Source of the DNA: Azolla caroliniana | Lineage: Eukaryota; Polypodiophyta | Length of the DNA stretch: 64,000 nucleotides | Reading direction: 5' to 3' | NCBI GenBank assembly: GCA_043228905.1 | Contig: JBHGNT010000020.1 | Coordinates: 9,114,001-9,178,000, forward strand | In this document: positions 11,523-20,150 of the stretch, piece by piece | Numbering within the stretch: the first letter of the stretch is position 1 | How the letters are laid out: the number at the start of each line of letters is the position of its first letter | Translations under genes and position numbers: made by a program | Notes under the pieces: model-generated | What the model was told of the DNA's origin: nothing | The model's input: only the letters and a program-made list of their open reading frames with translations | The model's database searches: none

Positions 11523-12329
11523 AACCTGCAATCGAAACAAGTTGTTTTCGGTTTGCCGAAATTTAGCGGCCGAAAAGCCGAAATTTGTGAAGCATGCCAA
11601 CTCGGGAAGTAACACCGGCTTCCATTCCCTGTCGAACGAAACCGGAGCCATAACAAGCTCGACCTAATCCATTCGGATGTATGGGGACCGGCACAAAACA
11701 TTAGTCTTGGCAGGAGTCGATATTTCGTCTCCTTCATCGACGATTATAGCCGGCACACATGGATCTACCTCATCGAGAGGAAGAGCGAAGTTTTCGAATG
11801 TTTCCGAAACCTTCAAAGCTTAGTTGAACGGGAAACAGAGAGGAAGATCAAGTGCCTGCGGTCGGATTGCGGAAAAGAATACTTTTCCGGCTAATTCAAC
11901 AGTTATCTGTAGCAGAACGGAATTCACAGAGAATTCAGCTATCGGTACACATCGGAACAAAACGGTGTGGCCGAGAGGAAGAAGCGATCAATTGTCGATG
12001 CGACAAGGGAAATTCTGGAGGAGAAGAGCATGCCCCAATTCTACTGGGCTGAGGTGGTCCGGACGGCCGTCTACATCCAAAACCGGATCGGTGACAAGGT
12101 GTCAGCACATGAGCTGTATTTCGGGCGGAAGCCGAATTTGAGGCACCTTCGGATATTCGGTAGCATAGCATATGTGCATGTACCGGATGAAAAGCGGAAG
12201 AAGCTCGATCCAAATTCGGAGAAGTGCATCCTAGTCGGTTACTAGCATGAGCAAAAGGGGTATAAGTGTTATAACCCCTGAACTAAGCAGGTCTGAGTAA
12301 GCCGAGATGTTGAGTTCAACGATACGGCT
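11523..12329 (+). pseudogene. copia-2 integrase
   Basis: The frame shows KLDLIHSDVWGPA, YFVSFIDDYSRHTWIYL, CLRSDCGKEYF, SEQNGVAERKKRSIVDATREIL and FYWAEVVRTAVYIQNRIG, i.e. the copia integrase core with its acidic residues, then LRIFGSIAYVHVPDEKRKKLDP. The region 11967-12245 is open. At least six stops interrupt the rest; several align with Gln or Arg in copia-A (TAA at 11610 where copia-A has Gln; TGA at 12294 where copia-A has Arg), consistent with C-to-T change of CAA or CGA codons. Integrase would insert the DNA copy into the host genome; this one cannot be made. Confidence 0.8.
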
Positions 12330-13684
12330 TTGTGGTACTCTCTACCAACTCCGACTTCCGACTCAGACCCGATTCTGGAAGATGAGGCCAGTGAGTCTGA
12401 ATCGGTCCAGATAGAAGCCAACGAGCTTGAGACTCTAGAAGAGAGTCCGGAATCGTTTCGGTTGAGCAGACCGAACGAGCGACTGGGTCAAAGTGACCAG
12501 TTGGATGAGCAACCGGCGAGTAGTGGAGACTCTATCGTGCTCTCCCCGCGCAAGGAACCGAGGAGACGGTTCACGCGCAAAGAGAAGGGGAAGAAGAAGA
12601 TGTCGAAATACGAAACCGGCAACGTTGAGTCGGATCGGAGCGAATCCGACTCCGGTAAGGATGAAGGCGGATCTTCGGGAACGAAGTCCGAACCGGCTAA
12701 GAAGGGCCCCAAACCAGGTGATGACAAGTTACGTCGATCTTCCCGCCAGAAGAACCCCGTTACGCGGTACGGGTACAATGGGTTCATGGCACATCACTAT
12801 GCGTACATGACCAAAATGGCGAAAGTGCGTGATCCGGAGAGCTACGCAAGAGCGGCGAAGGACGCAAATTGGCGTGCCGCTATGGAAGAAGAAATGCGGG
12901 CACTCAATGCCAACGACACATGGGAACTCATTGACCCTCCTCGACCCTATAAACCGATCGGTTGCAAATGGGTGTACAAAGTAAAGTACAATGACGACGG
13001 TTCGGTTAACTAGTACAAAGCCCAGTTAGTGGCGAAGGGATACGCAGAGACTCACGGAATCGACTACGACGAGACCTTCACTCCGGTAGCGAAGATGACG
13101 ACGGTTCATGTGGTACTGGCGGTTGTTGCGGCAAGGGGGTGGCATCTTCACCAGATGGACGTGAAGAATGTGTTTCTTCAAGGTGACCTTGAAGAACGGA
13201 TCTATATGATCTAACCTCCCGGTTTTCAGTCGGCGGTGTGCCAGCTTAAGAAGTTGCTTTACAGTCTGAAACAAGCCCCCCAAGCTTGGAATGTGAAGAT
13301 CACGCACCGGTTGCATAAGATGGGGTTTGTGACCTCTAAATCCAACTCATCGTTGTTCATCCGGCAAGGTCTGGATGGTCTGGTTTGCATCTTACTTTAT
13401 GTAGATGATTTAGTCATCACCGGACCCGACTCAATGAAATTGGCCGAGTGAAGTCTCAGCTATCGGATGCATTTGAGATGAAGGACCTGGGGGACCTTCA
13501 TTATTGCTTGGGATCGAGGTGATCCGAACCCCCGATGGCATATTGCTCTCACAACGCCATTATGTGTTGAATATGTTGTACAAGTTCGGCATGACGGAAT
13601 GCCGACCGATCTCCACACCCCTGGACCGGAACCAGAAGCTCTGCCCCGACTCCGAATCGGCTTGCGATGAGAAACGGTTCCGAC
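12330..13684 (+). pseudogene. copia-2 reverse transcriptase, N-terminal part
   Basis: A 227-residue open segment (12330-13013) contains a Ser/Glu-rich linker and the start of the copia reverse transcriptase (NWRAAMEEEMRALNANDTWELIDPP, GCKWVYKVKYNDDGSVN). After a TAG the sequence continues with [38 protein letters not shown], a TAA, then KKLLYSLKQAPQAW, LLYVDDLVITG and QRHYVLNMLYKFGM. The YVDD motif is present, but stops and a frameshift near 13450 separate the parts. Gypsy-1 is inserted right after the codons for CDEKRFR. Confidence 0.85.
13680..13684. repeat. Left target-site duplication of gypsy-1
   Basis: CCGAC directly before the 5' LTR; identical to 18975-18979. Confidence 0.95.
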
Positions 13685-13902
13685 TGTCAAGATTCGAACT
13701 CTTGACACGACCATGTTATAATCTACTATTATGAGTTAACCAAGATATCTAGTACTAGTTATGTATGTAATTGGTCCTTATTATTTTGCTAGCATCATGT
13801 GCATAGTTGCTCCCTTGTAGTATTTACACTTGGCACATGCATGCATACCTACATGCTCTATTGTAGATTCACATGCGTGCAACAAGTGTGCATGCCATGT
13901 AG

Positions 13903-13910
13903 TATAAATA
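13903..13910 (+). promoter_or_regulatory. TATA box of gypsy-1 LTR promoter
   Basis: TATAAATA, followed by GAGGAG, is a strong plant TATA context about 220 bp into the LTR. It is duplicated at 18840-18847 in the 3' LTR. Transcription would be expected to start roughly 25-35 bp downstream, within or close to the hairpin at 13916-13943. Confidence 0.7.
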
Positions 13911-13915
13911 GAGGA

Positions 13916-13943
13916 GTTCACCTTGAAGGAATTCAAGGTGAAC
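13916..13943 (+). other. Perfect 12-bp hairpin with GGAA loop in gypsy-1 LTR
   Basis: GTTCACCTTGAA is followed by GGAA and by its exact reverse complement. GGAA fits the GNRA tetraloop class. It lies just after the TATA box; the second copy is at 18853-18880. Its function is not known. Confidence 0.85.
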
Positions 13944-14087
13944 AACACCAGTTATGGAGTCTTTCCTTTAGTACTATCTTCTTTCTTGTCCATTTGGTTA
14001 TCTTCTTGGTTGTCTCTTGAGTTTATGATCCGTGACAGTTTGTTCACCTTCCCATCCTCATAGCTCTCCCTCTCATAAGCCATAGCT

Positions 14088-15104
14088 ATGTCCGACTCAA
14101 CTAGTGAGTTAGGCCAAATAATGGTAGCCTTACGACAACTACAGCTTGAAAATGAAGCTCTTCGAAATTCTTTACAAGAACTTCAAGTCGGTACCTCCGT
14201 ATCCTCACAACCCCCGAACCCTAGTCTCCCACAACAACCTAGCCTAGAGCCCGATCTTCTACCAACATCTAGCCTAGCTTCGTCACAGTTTCTTGAGCCT
14301 AAGGTTAGCCTCCCAGAAAAATTTGATGGAACGAGGTCGCGTTTCCGAGGGTTCATCAACCAAGTTCGACTTATCATTCGGCTACAACCTCAACGTTATG
14401 GAGATGGTCTTCGACAAGTCGGTCTTGTGGGCACCCTTCTCTCCGGTCCGGCCCAAGCTTGGTTTGCACCATTGGTAGAAACCTCATCACCTTTATTGGA
14501 GGACTTTCCCGCCTTCCTCGCCGAGTTAGAGGCCACATTTGGAGAGACGGACCGACGACGTACAGCTCTTAACAAGATTTATGCACTCGAACAAGGTTCA
14601 CGTGCAGCTTCGGTCTATGCTTCCGAATTTCGACAACTAGCATGCGACGTCAATTGGGATGATCAAGCTTTAGTTGATCACTTTCGGCGCGGTCTTCGAA
14701 GCAATGTCAAGAATCTTCTCTTAAACTTTCCGGAGCCCACCTCGTTATCCCAAGCGATTTCACAAGCAGTCCATTGTGACAATCGTCTTTTCGAATTTCG
14801 CCAAGAAGAGCGCCGAACTTGGGTTCCACCTCATTCACTTCCACGCCACGCCCCAGTCATACAACCCCAAGCATCCTCACACTCCCCTACTTCGGCAGAT
14901 GCTCCTGTCCCCATGGAAATTGATCAAGCCCGATTTCGGCCATTGACTGATGCTGAACGACAATTTCGGCGGGCTAATGGCTTGTGCATGTATTGTGGCG
15001 CCTCCGGTCATGTCGTTCGCCATTGTCCTAGGAGTACTCGCCCACAATTCCATCGAGCTAACGGACCCCAACATCCGGAAAACGACATCGTTCGGTTGCA
15101 GTAG
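14088..15104 (+). CDS. gypsy-1 gag polyprotein
   Basis: A 338-residue protein. Residues about 1-35 form a leucine/glutamine-rich helix (LGQIMVALRQLQLENEALRNSLQEL), probably a coiled coil. Residues about 75-240 are the Ty3-type gag domain (PEKFDGTRSRFRGFINQVRLI ... AQAWFAPLVE ... ALNKIYALEQGSRAASVYASEFRQLACDVNWDDQAL). One CCHC zinc knuckle, CMYCGASGHVVRHC, lies near residues 302-315. It would form the particle shell and bind element RNA. The gene ends with TAG and the pol ATG follows five bases later in the -1 frame. The pol frame is open for at least 12 codons upstream of that ATG, so either -1 frameshifting or re-initiation could link them. Confidence 0.95.
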   Translation: MSDSTSELGQIMVALRQLQLENEALRNSLQELQVGTSVSSQPPNPSLPQQPSLEPDLLPTSSLASSQFLEPKVSLPEKFDGTRSRFRGFINQVRLIIRLQPQRYGDGLRQVGLVGTLLSGPAQAWFAPLVETSSPLLEDFPAFLAELEATFGETDRRRTALNKIYALEQGSRAASVYASEFRQLACDVNWDDQALVDHFRRGLRSNVKNLLLNFPEPTSLSQAISQAVHCDNRLFEFRQEERRTWVPPHSLPRHAPVIQPQASSHSPTSADAPVPMEIDQARFRPLTDAERQFRRANGLCMYCGASGHVVRHCPRSTRPQFHRANGPQHPENDIVRLQ

Positions 15105-15109
15105 GAGCC

Positions 15110-18100
15110 ATGCAACTGGACATCTCCCGTCGCCCACATTCTCTTGGTTCCATTGCCGGACCATCAGGCAATTTCACATTGGAGGTATGGCTTTCGTTTA
15201 ACTCTAGTTCCATTCAATCTGTTGCTTTACTTGATTCTGGGGCATCTTCTTGCTTCATCGACGTCGCGTTTGCCCAAGCACATGGCGTACCTGTCGTTGG
15301 CCTCTCAAAACCCATTCCAGTTGAAGCCATCGACGGGTGCGTCCTCTCGTCAGGTGCAATTACTCAAGCTACAATCCCATTAGGGCTTCGGGTGGGCTCA
15401 CACCAAGAGGAGCTCACCTTTTACCTCATCGCATCTCCTCGACATCCGATCGTCTTAGGACTAACGTGGTTGGAGGCGCACAATCCAATAGTAGATTGGT
15501 GCAACCGCTCGATCACATTTAGCAAGCCAAGATGCTCGTGCAAAAGTATGAAGGTAAATTCAGTTTCCTATCCTTCGGAGACGGTCGACTCCGAATTGAC
15601 TACCCCATCATCCGTCCAGGATGGGTTTGTCTGTGGCGCCATTTCTAACACACTCCATGTTATTCCCGAAAAATACCAACACTTCTCCGACGTATTTGAA
15701 AAATGTAATGCTGATCGGTTGCCTGAACACCGGCTCTACGACTGTCCGATTGATCTTCAAGAAGGTGCGTGTCCACCCTTTGGTCCTCTATATGCGTTGT
15801 CTGCACCAGAGTTGAAGGCCCTTCGTGTGTATCTTGATGAGAACCTCGCGAAAGGCTTTATTCAACCTTCTAAGTCACCAGCCGGGGCCCCCATTTTATT
15901 TGTGAAGAAGAAGGACGGCTCTCTACGCTTATGCGTCGACTACCGAGGTCTCAACAAACTCACTGTGCGCAACCGCTATCCGCTACCTCTGATCCCCGAA
16001 CTCCTTGATCGGCTCCGAGTTGCGCGTGTCTTCTCCAAAGTTGATCTGCGTGGCGCATACAATCTAGTACGCATCAAGCCAGGGGATGAATGGAAAACTG
16101 CATTTCGAACACGGTATGGGCATTTCGAATACAAGGTAATGCCTTTTGGTCTTACTAACGCTCCCGCAGTTTTTCAACATATGATGAACGATATTTTCCG
16201 GGAATATCTTGATCTTTTTGTTGTCATTTACCTCGATGATATTCTCATTTTCTCGCCAAACATGGAGGAGCACACTCGCCAAGTCCGATTAGTTCTGGCC
16301 AAACTTCGCGAGCATGGCCTTTATGCCAAAAGCGAGAAATGCGAGTTCGACCGTACCTCGATCGAATTTCTGGGCTACATCATCTCGCCCACTGGCATCA
16401 CCATGGATATGAAGAAGGTCTCTGTCATTCAGACGTGGACGACTCCAAGGCGACTTAAAGATGTGCAATCCTTCCTCGGCTTCGCAAATTTTTACCGTCG
16501 CTTCATCAAGGGGTTTTCCACCCTAGCACAACCTCTTATCGCTCTCACCCATAAGGGCACTCCATTTTTATGGACCTCGGAGGCACAAAATGCGTTCGAC
16601 TCACTCAAACACGCATTCATCACTGCCCCGGTGCTGCTACATGCCGACCCCACAAAACCCTTCCAAGTCGAAACCGATGCCTCTGACTTTGCCATCGGCG
16701 CCATCTTATCCCAAGCAGACAACAACAACCTAATGCACCCAGTGGCTTACTATTCCCGAAAATTTACGGCATCCGAAATCAATTATCCCATTTACGACAA
16801 GGAGCTTGCTGCTATCATTGCTGCCTTTGAAGAATGGCGACCCTACTTGGCCGGCGCACAACATCGTGTCCAGGTAGTGACTGATCATAAAAATTTAGTT
16901 TATTTTTCCACCACTCGTACTTTGAATCGAAGGCAGGCCCGTTGGTCTACATTTCTCGCTGACTACGATTTTGAGATTGTATTTCGACCTGGTGGCCAAC
17001 ATGGGAAGGCTGATGCCCTTTCTCGCCGAGCTGACCTTGCACTCCGCCCTGGGGATGCTGCTTATGCTCAACAATCTAGACGTTTGTTGAAACCCGACCA
17101 ATTGCATATGTTTGCCACTTGTATGTTGCAGGATGATTCTTTACTCCAACAAATCACTGATGCATCCAAGACCGATGCGTTCGCCAACGAGATTCGAGAT
17201 AGTCTGCAAAACCCCTCCAAGGCGACCAAAAGGAAGGATCTTGACACCTTCACCATACAAGAGGGTTTGTTGTTCCGAGATCATCTCTTATACGTCCCAG
17301 AGGGCCCATGTCGCACCCGGGTGTTGCGGGAATGCCACGATGACCCACTTGCAGGTCATTTCGGGGTCGCGAAAACCCTCGAGCTAATCTCTCGGGGGTA
17401 TTGGTGGCCACAACCATGGAAGCTGGTCAAAGAATACATAAAGAGTTGTGAGGTTTGTGCTCGCTCCAAAGCCATTCATCATCGGCCATACGGCTTACTA
17501 CAGCCGCTTCCATGTCCTCGTCGTCCTTGGGCCTCTATCTCTATGGACCTGATAACTGATCTACCCTTGGTCAATAGCTATGACTCGGTGTTGGTCGTTG
17601 TCGATCGGTTTACGAAGATGGCTCACTTCACTCCATGCTCCAAAACCATTTCCGGAGAAGGAATGGTGCATCTCCTACTCAACAATGTAGTACGCTTGCA
17701 TGGACTCCCCGATGATGTCATCTCGGATCGCGGACCCCAGTTTGTCTCTCACTTCTGGCAACGCCTGCTACAAACTTTAGGCATCTCTGTCAAGTTGTCC
17801 TCCGCTTATCACCCCCAAACTGACGGGCAAACGGAGCGTGTCAACCAAATCCTTGAGCAGTATCTTCGGTGCTCGGTTAGTTACCAACAAGATGATTGGG
17901 TCAACTTACTTTCGCTCGCGGAATTCGCCTACAATAATTCTCTCCATGCATCGACTGGCGTCACTCCCTTCTTTGCCAACTATGGTTTACATCCTCGCTT
18001 CAACATTTCCCTTCCTACCACTTCTGTGAACCCTTCGGCGGAGGATCGTGCCCGCATTTTGGAAGAAGTACATCATGATTTATCCTTGGAGCTTAGTCTT

Positions 18101-18658
18101 GCTAATGAACGATACAAGAAGCAGGCTGATCGCCATCGATCTTCCACTCCACACTTTGTCGTTGGAGACATGGTCTGGTTGTTACGTCGACACATCTCTA
18201 CTACTCGTCCATGTGCGAAACTTGATTACAAGAAGTTGGGACCATTCCGTATCATCGAGTGCATCAATCCCGTCGCCTTCCGGCTCGCCCTTCCATCCCA
18301 CTTCCGGATTCACGATGTTTTTCATGTCTCCCTCCTCGAACCCCATTATGCTTCACAACTCCCAGGACGTCAAGCCCCACCACCACCACCTGTGCAATTG
18401 ACGACAGGGGAGGAATACGAGGTCGACCAAATCCTTGACTTGCGTTGGCACCGTCGACACTTGCAATACCTCGTCCTATGGAGGGGTTACCCCATGTCTG
18501 AGGCCACATGGGAACCATCGGCAAATTTACAAAATGCCCCAGAGGTCGTCCAAGATTTTCATCACCGATATCCCCACAAACCAGCGGCCGATTTGGGAAG
18601 GCGGCGTAAGAGGGGGGATAATGTCAAGATTCGAACTCTTGACATGACCATGTTATAA
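15110..18658 (+). CDS. gypsy-1 pol: protease, RT, RNase H, integrase, chromodomain
   Basis: An uninterrupted 1182-residue polyprotein. Protease: LLDSGASSCFID, catalytic Asp at residue 42. Reverse transcriptase from about residue 250: [46 protein letters not shown] and the YLDDIL catalytic motif near 375. RNase H near 520: VETDASDFAIGAIL, YDKELAAIIAAFEEW. Integrase: an HHCC zinc module (HDDPLAGHFGVAKT ... CEVCARSK), then MDLITDLP, VVVDRFTKMAHF, SDRGPQFVSHFW and HPQTDGQTERVNQILE. The last 90 residues hold a chromodomain (EYEVDQILDLRW, YLVLWRGYPMSEATWEP), which in this clade is thought to steer integration to particular chromatin. All motifs look intact. The stop codon lies within the 3' LTR, 36 bases past its start. 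Confidence 0.97.
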   Translation: MQLDISRRPHSLGSIAGPSGNFTLEVWLSFNSSSIQSVALLDSGASSCFIDVAFAQAHGVPVVGLSKPIPVEAIDGCVLSSGAITQATIPLGLRVGSHQEELTFYLIASPRHPIVLGLTWLEAHNPIVDWCNRSITFSKPRCSCKSMKVNSVSYPSETVDSELTTPSSVQDGFVCGAISNTLHVIPEKYQHFSDVFEKCNADRLPEHRLYDCPIDLQEGACPPFGPLYALSAPELKALRVYLDENLAKGFIQPSKSPAGAPILFVKKKDGSLRLCVDYRGLNKLTVRNRYPLPLIPELLDRLRVARVFSKVDLRGAYNLVRIKPGDEWKTAFRTRYGHFEYKVMPFGLTNAPAVFQHMMNDIFREYLDLFVVIYLDDILIFSPNMEEHTRQVRLVLAKLREHGLYAKSEKCEFDRTSIEFLGYIISPTGITMDMKKVSVIQTWTTPRRLKDVQSFLGFANFYRRFIKGFSTLAQPLIALTHKGTPFLWTSEAQNAFDSLKHAFITAPVLLHADPTKPFQVETDASDFAIGAILSQADNNNLMHPVAYYSRKFTASEINYPIYDKELAAIIAAFEEWRPYLAGAQHRVQVVTDHKNLVYFSTTRTLNRRQARWSTFLADYDFEIVFRPGGQHGKADALSRRADLALRPGDAAYAQQSRRLLKPDQLHMFATCMLQDDSLLQQITDASKTDAFANEIRDSLQNPSKATKRKDLDTFTIQEGLLFRDHLLYVPEGPCRTRVLRECHDDPLAGHFGVAKTLELISRGYWWPQPWKLVKEYIKSCEVCARSKAIHHRPYGLLQPLPCPRRPWASISMDLITDLPLVNSYDSVLVVVDRFTKMAHFTPCSKTISGEGMVHLLLNNVVRLHGLPDDVISDRGPQFVSHFWQRLLQTLGISVKLSSAYHPQTDGQTERVNQILEQYLRCSVSYQQDDWVNLLSLAEFAYNNSLHASTGVTPFFANYGLHPRFNISLPTTSVNPSAEDRARILEEVHHDLSLELSLANERYKKQADRHRSSTPHFVVGDMVWLLRRHISTTRPCAKLDYKKLGPFRIIECINPVAFRLALPSHFRIHDVFHVSLLEPHYASQLPGRQAPPPPPVQLTTGEEYEVDQILDLRWHRRHLQYLVLWRGYPMSEATWEPSANLQNAPEVVQDFHHRYPHKPAADLGRRRKRGDNVKIRTLDMTML
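18609..18621 (+). other. gypsy-1 polypurine tract
   Basis: AAGAGGGGGGATA lies directly upstream of the 3' LTR, the expected primer for plus-strand DNA synthesis. It is read through by the last codons of pol. Confidence 0.8.
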
Positions 18659-18974
18659 TCTACTATTATGAGTTAACCAAGATATCTAGTACTAGTTATG
18701 TATGTAATTGGTCCTTATTATTTTGCTAGCATCATGTGCATAGTTGCTCCCTTGTAGTATTTACACTTGGCACATGCATGCATACCTGCATGCTCTATTG
18801 TAGATTCACATGCGTGCAACAAGTGTGCATGCCATGTAGTATAAATAGAGGAGTTCACCTTGAAGGAATTCAAGGTGAACAACACCAGTTATGGAGTCTT
18901 TCCTTTAGTACTATCTTCTTTCTTGTCCATTTGGTTATCTTCTTGGTTGTCTCTTGAGTTTATGATCCGTGACA
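18622..18974 (+). repeat. gypsy-1 3' LTR
   Basis: 353 bp, TGTCAAG...CGTGACA, two differences from the 5' LTR. Contains the second TATA box (18840-18847) and second hairpin (18853-18880). Confidence 0.97.
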
Positions 18975-18979
18975 CCGAC
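18975..18979. repeat. Right target-site duplication of gypsy-1
   Basis: CCGAC, identical to 13680-13684. Confidence 0.95.
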
Positions 18980-19620
18980 AAATAGTCGGAAGGCTGATAT
19001 ACTTGAAAATCACCCGACCTGACATCAGTTATCCGATCGGAGTGATCAGCCAGTTCATGCAGAAGTTGACCGTTGAGCACCTTCAGTGCGCACACCGGAT
19101 ACTCCGGTATGTTAGCGGCACGAAGGACCGGGGACTGTTATACCGACACGGTATAACTAAAGAGCTAGTCGGATACACAGATGTCGACTGGGCTGGTGAT
19201 GAATCGGATCGCCGATCCACCTCCGGGTACATGTTTTCCCTTGGTAGCGTAGCTGTCGCGTGGACCTGCAAAAAGCAGCCAACAGTGGCTCTGTCAAGCA
19301 CTAAGGCTGAATACCAAGGCACTACCAATGCCACATGTGAAGCTATATGGCTTCGGCGACAACTGCGAGATCTTCGGATCGAGGTGTCGACCCCGATCCT
19401 AATCTACTACGACAACATGAGCAGCATTCAGCTCGCCAAGCACCTTGTGTTCCATACTCGGACGAAGCACATAGAAGTCCACTATCACTTTGTGCGTGAG
19501 CAGGTTTTGAGCAGTGAAGTCAAACTTCGGTATGTTCAGACGGATCGGTAGGTTTCCGACATCTTCACCAAACCGCTCGGATCAGACAAGTTGTAGCACT
19601 TCACCGAAATGCTTGGTGTA
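18980..19620 (+). pseudogene. copia-2 reverse transcriptase end and RNase H
   Basis: The polyprotein interrupted by gypsy-1 continues here: KITRPDISYPIGVISQFMQ, YTDVDWAGDESDRRSTSGYMF, KKQPTVALSSTKAEYQG, YDNMSSIQLAKH and HTRTKHIEVHYHFVREQVL, the copia RNase H signature. A TAG at 19549 replaces the Gln found at the matching place in copia-A (LQTVDIF), and another TAG follows near 19594. Both fit C-to-T or G-to-A decay. The region ends at the position where copia pol normally ends. Confidence 0.87.
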
Positions 19621-19998
19621 CAACATCTCGACGTGCCGCACTTGAGGGGGAGAACAGGAACGAGCAAAGGTACTGGTGATGACACCGGACAAGGAGCCGA
19701 AGAGGAAGAAAGAACCAAGGGGGGAGATGAGCAAAAAAAGGTAGCCGAGTCGAACGAAGGAGTCGGCACATCCGAACAAGTCAGAGCAAGCGGCAACGGC
19801 GGCAGAGTCAAGAAGGACAGAGGCGACCAGAAGAAGGCCAAGACCCGGACATGGTTTGATGTGGTGAAGGGCCTAAAAACGAAAGACAAGTTGGAAACTA
19901 CCAACTCGGACAAGAGCTGGAACGAATCGAAAGAAGCCGATTCGGTTCAAGATTCGGAGAAGCCGGATCAACTAAAGGCCAAACAGCAAAGGAGCTGA
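19609..19998 (+). pseudogene. Charged 3' open frame of copia-2, unknown role
   Basis: A 129-codon open stretch directly after RNase H. The product is strongly charged and low in complexity (Lys, Glu, Asp, Gly; for example GAEEEERTKGG and KKDRGDQKKAKTR) with one WFDVVKGLKTKDK segment. I recognise no domain. It may be an extended pol C-terminus, an extra 3' gene of the element, or a chance open frame in purine-rich 3' untranslated sequence. The other copia elements here do not show it. Confidence 0.35.
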
Positions 19999-20150
19999 AA
20001 TGGGCCTGTTGAGCAGACAAGCCGACCGAGGAGGTCGAGGTGCGCAGAAACAGAAGGGTCACATCAAACAGAACCGGACCGAACAAGGAGCGCGAGCAAG
20101 ACAGAGCAACGCCAGAAGGAGCCGGGTAGAAGAACCGGCTGCCACAGACA

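Larger units (their letters stand above)
13685..14037 (+). repeat. gypsy-1 5' LTR
   Basis: Begins TGTCAAG and ends CGTGACA. The first 23 bases form a perfect 7-bp inverted repeat around ATTCGAACT. Contains a TATA box (13903-13910) and a GNRA-capped hairpin (13916-13943). 351 of 353 positions match the 3' LTR. Confidence 0.97.
13685..18974 (+). mobile_element. Complete Ty3/gypsy chromovirus gypsy-1 (5290 bp)
   Basis: Two 353-bp LTRs, a 5-bp target duplication (CCGAC), an open gag, an open pol ending in a chromodomain, and a polypurine tract make this a structurally complete chromovirus. The LTRs differ at two positions only (C/T at 13708/18645 and A/G at 13851/18788), both transitions, so insertion was recent. 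It interrupts the reverse transcriptase gene of copia-2 in the same orientation. Whether it is active is unknown. Confidence 0.97.
10495..20150 (+). mobile_element. Ty1/copia element copia-2, 5'-truncated, split by gypsy-1
   Basis: Gag C-terminus, protease, integrase and reverse transcriptase run from about 10495 to 13684, and the same polyprotein resumes at 18975 after the 5.3-kb gypsy-1 insertion: the codons before the insertion (CDEKRFR) join in frame to QIVGRLIYLKITRPD after it. No 5' LTR, primer site or gag N-terminus is found, so the left end is truncated. No 3' LTR could be matched. The encoded protein is closest, within this window, to copia-A (49290-60361). Many stop codons mark an old copy. 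The right boundary near 20150 is approximate. Confidence 0.8.

Noticed and set aside
15144-18524. Overlapping 60-117 codon frames in gypsy-1 pol
   Set aside because: Shadows of the intact 1182-codon pol frame, which shows all expected domains.
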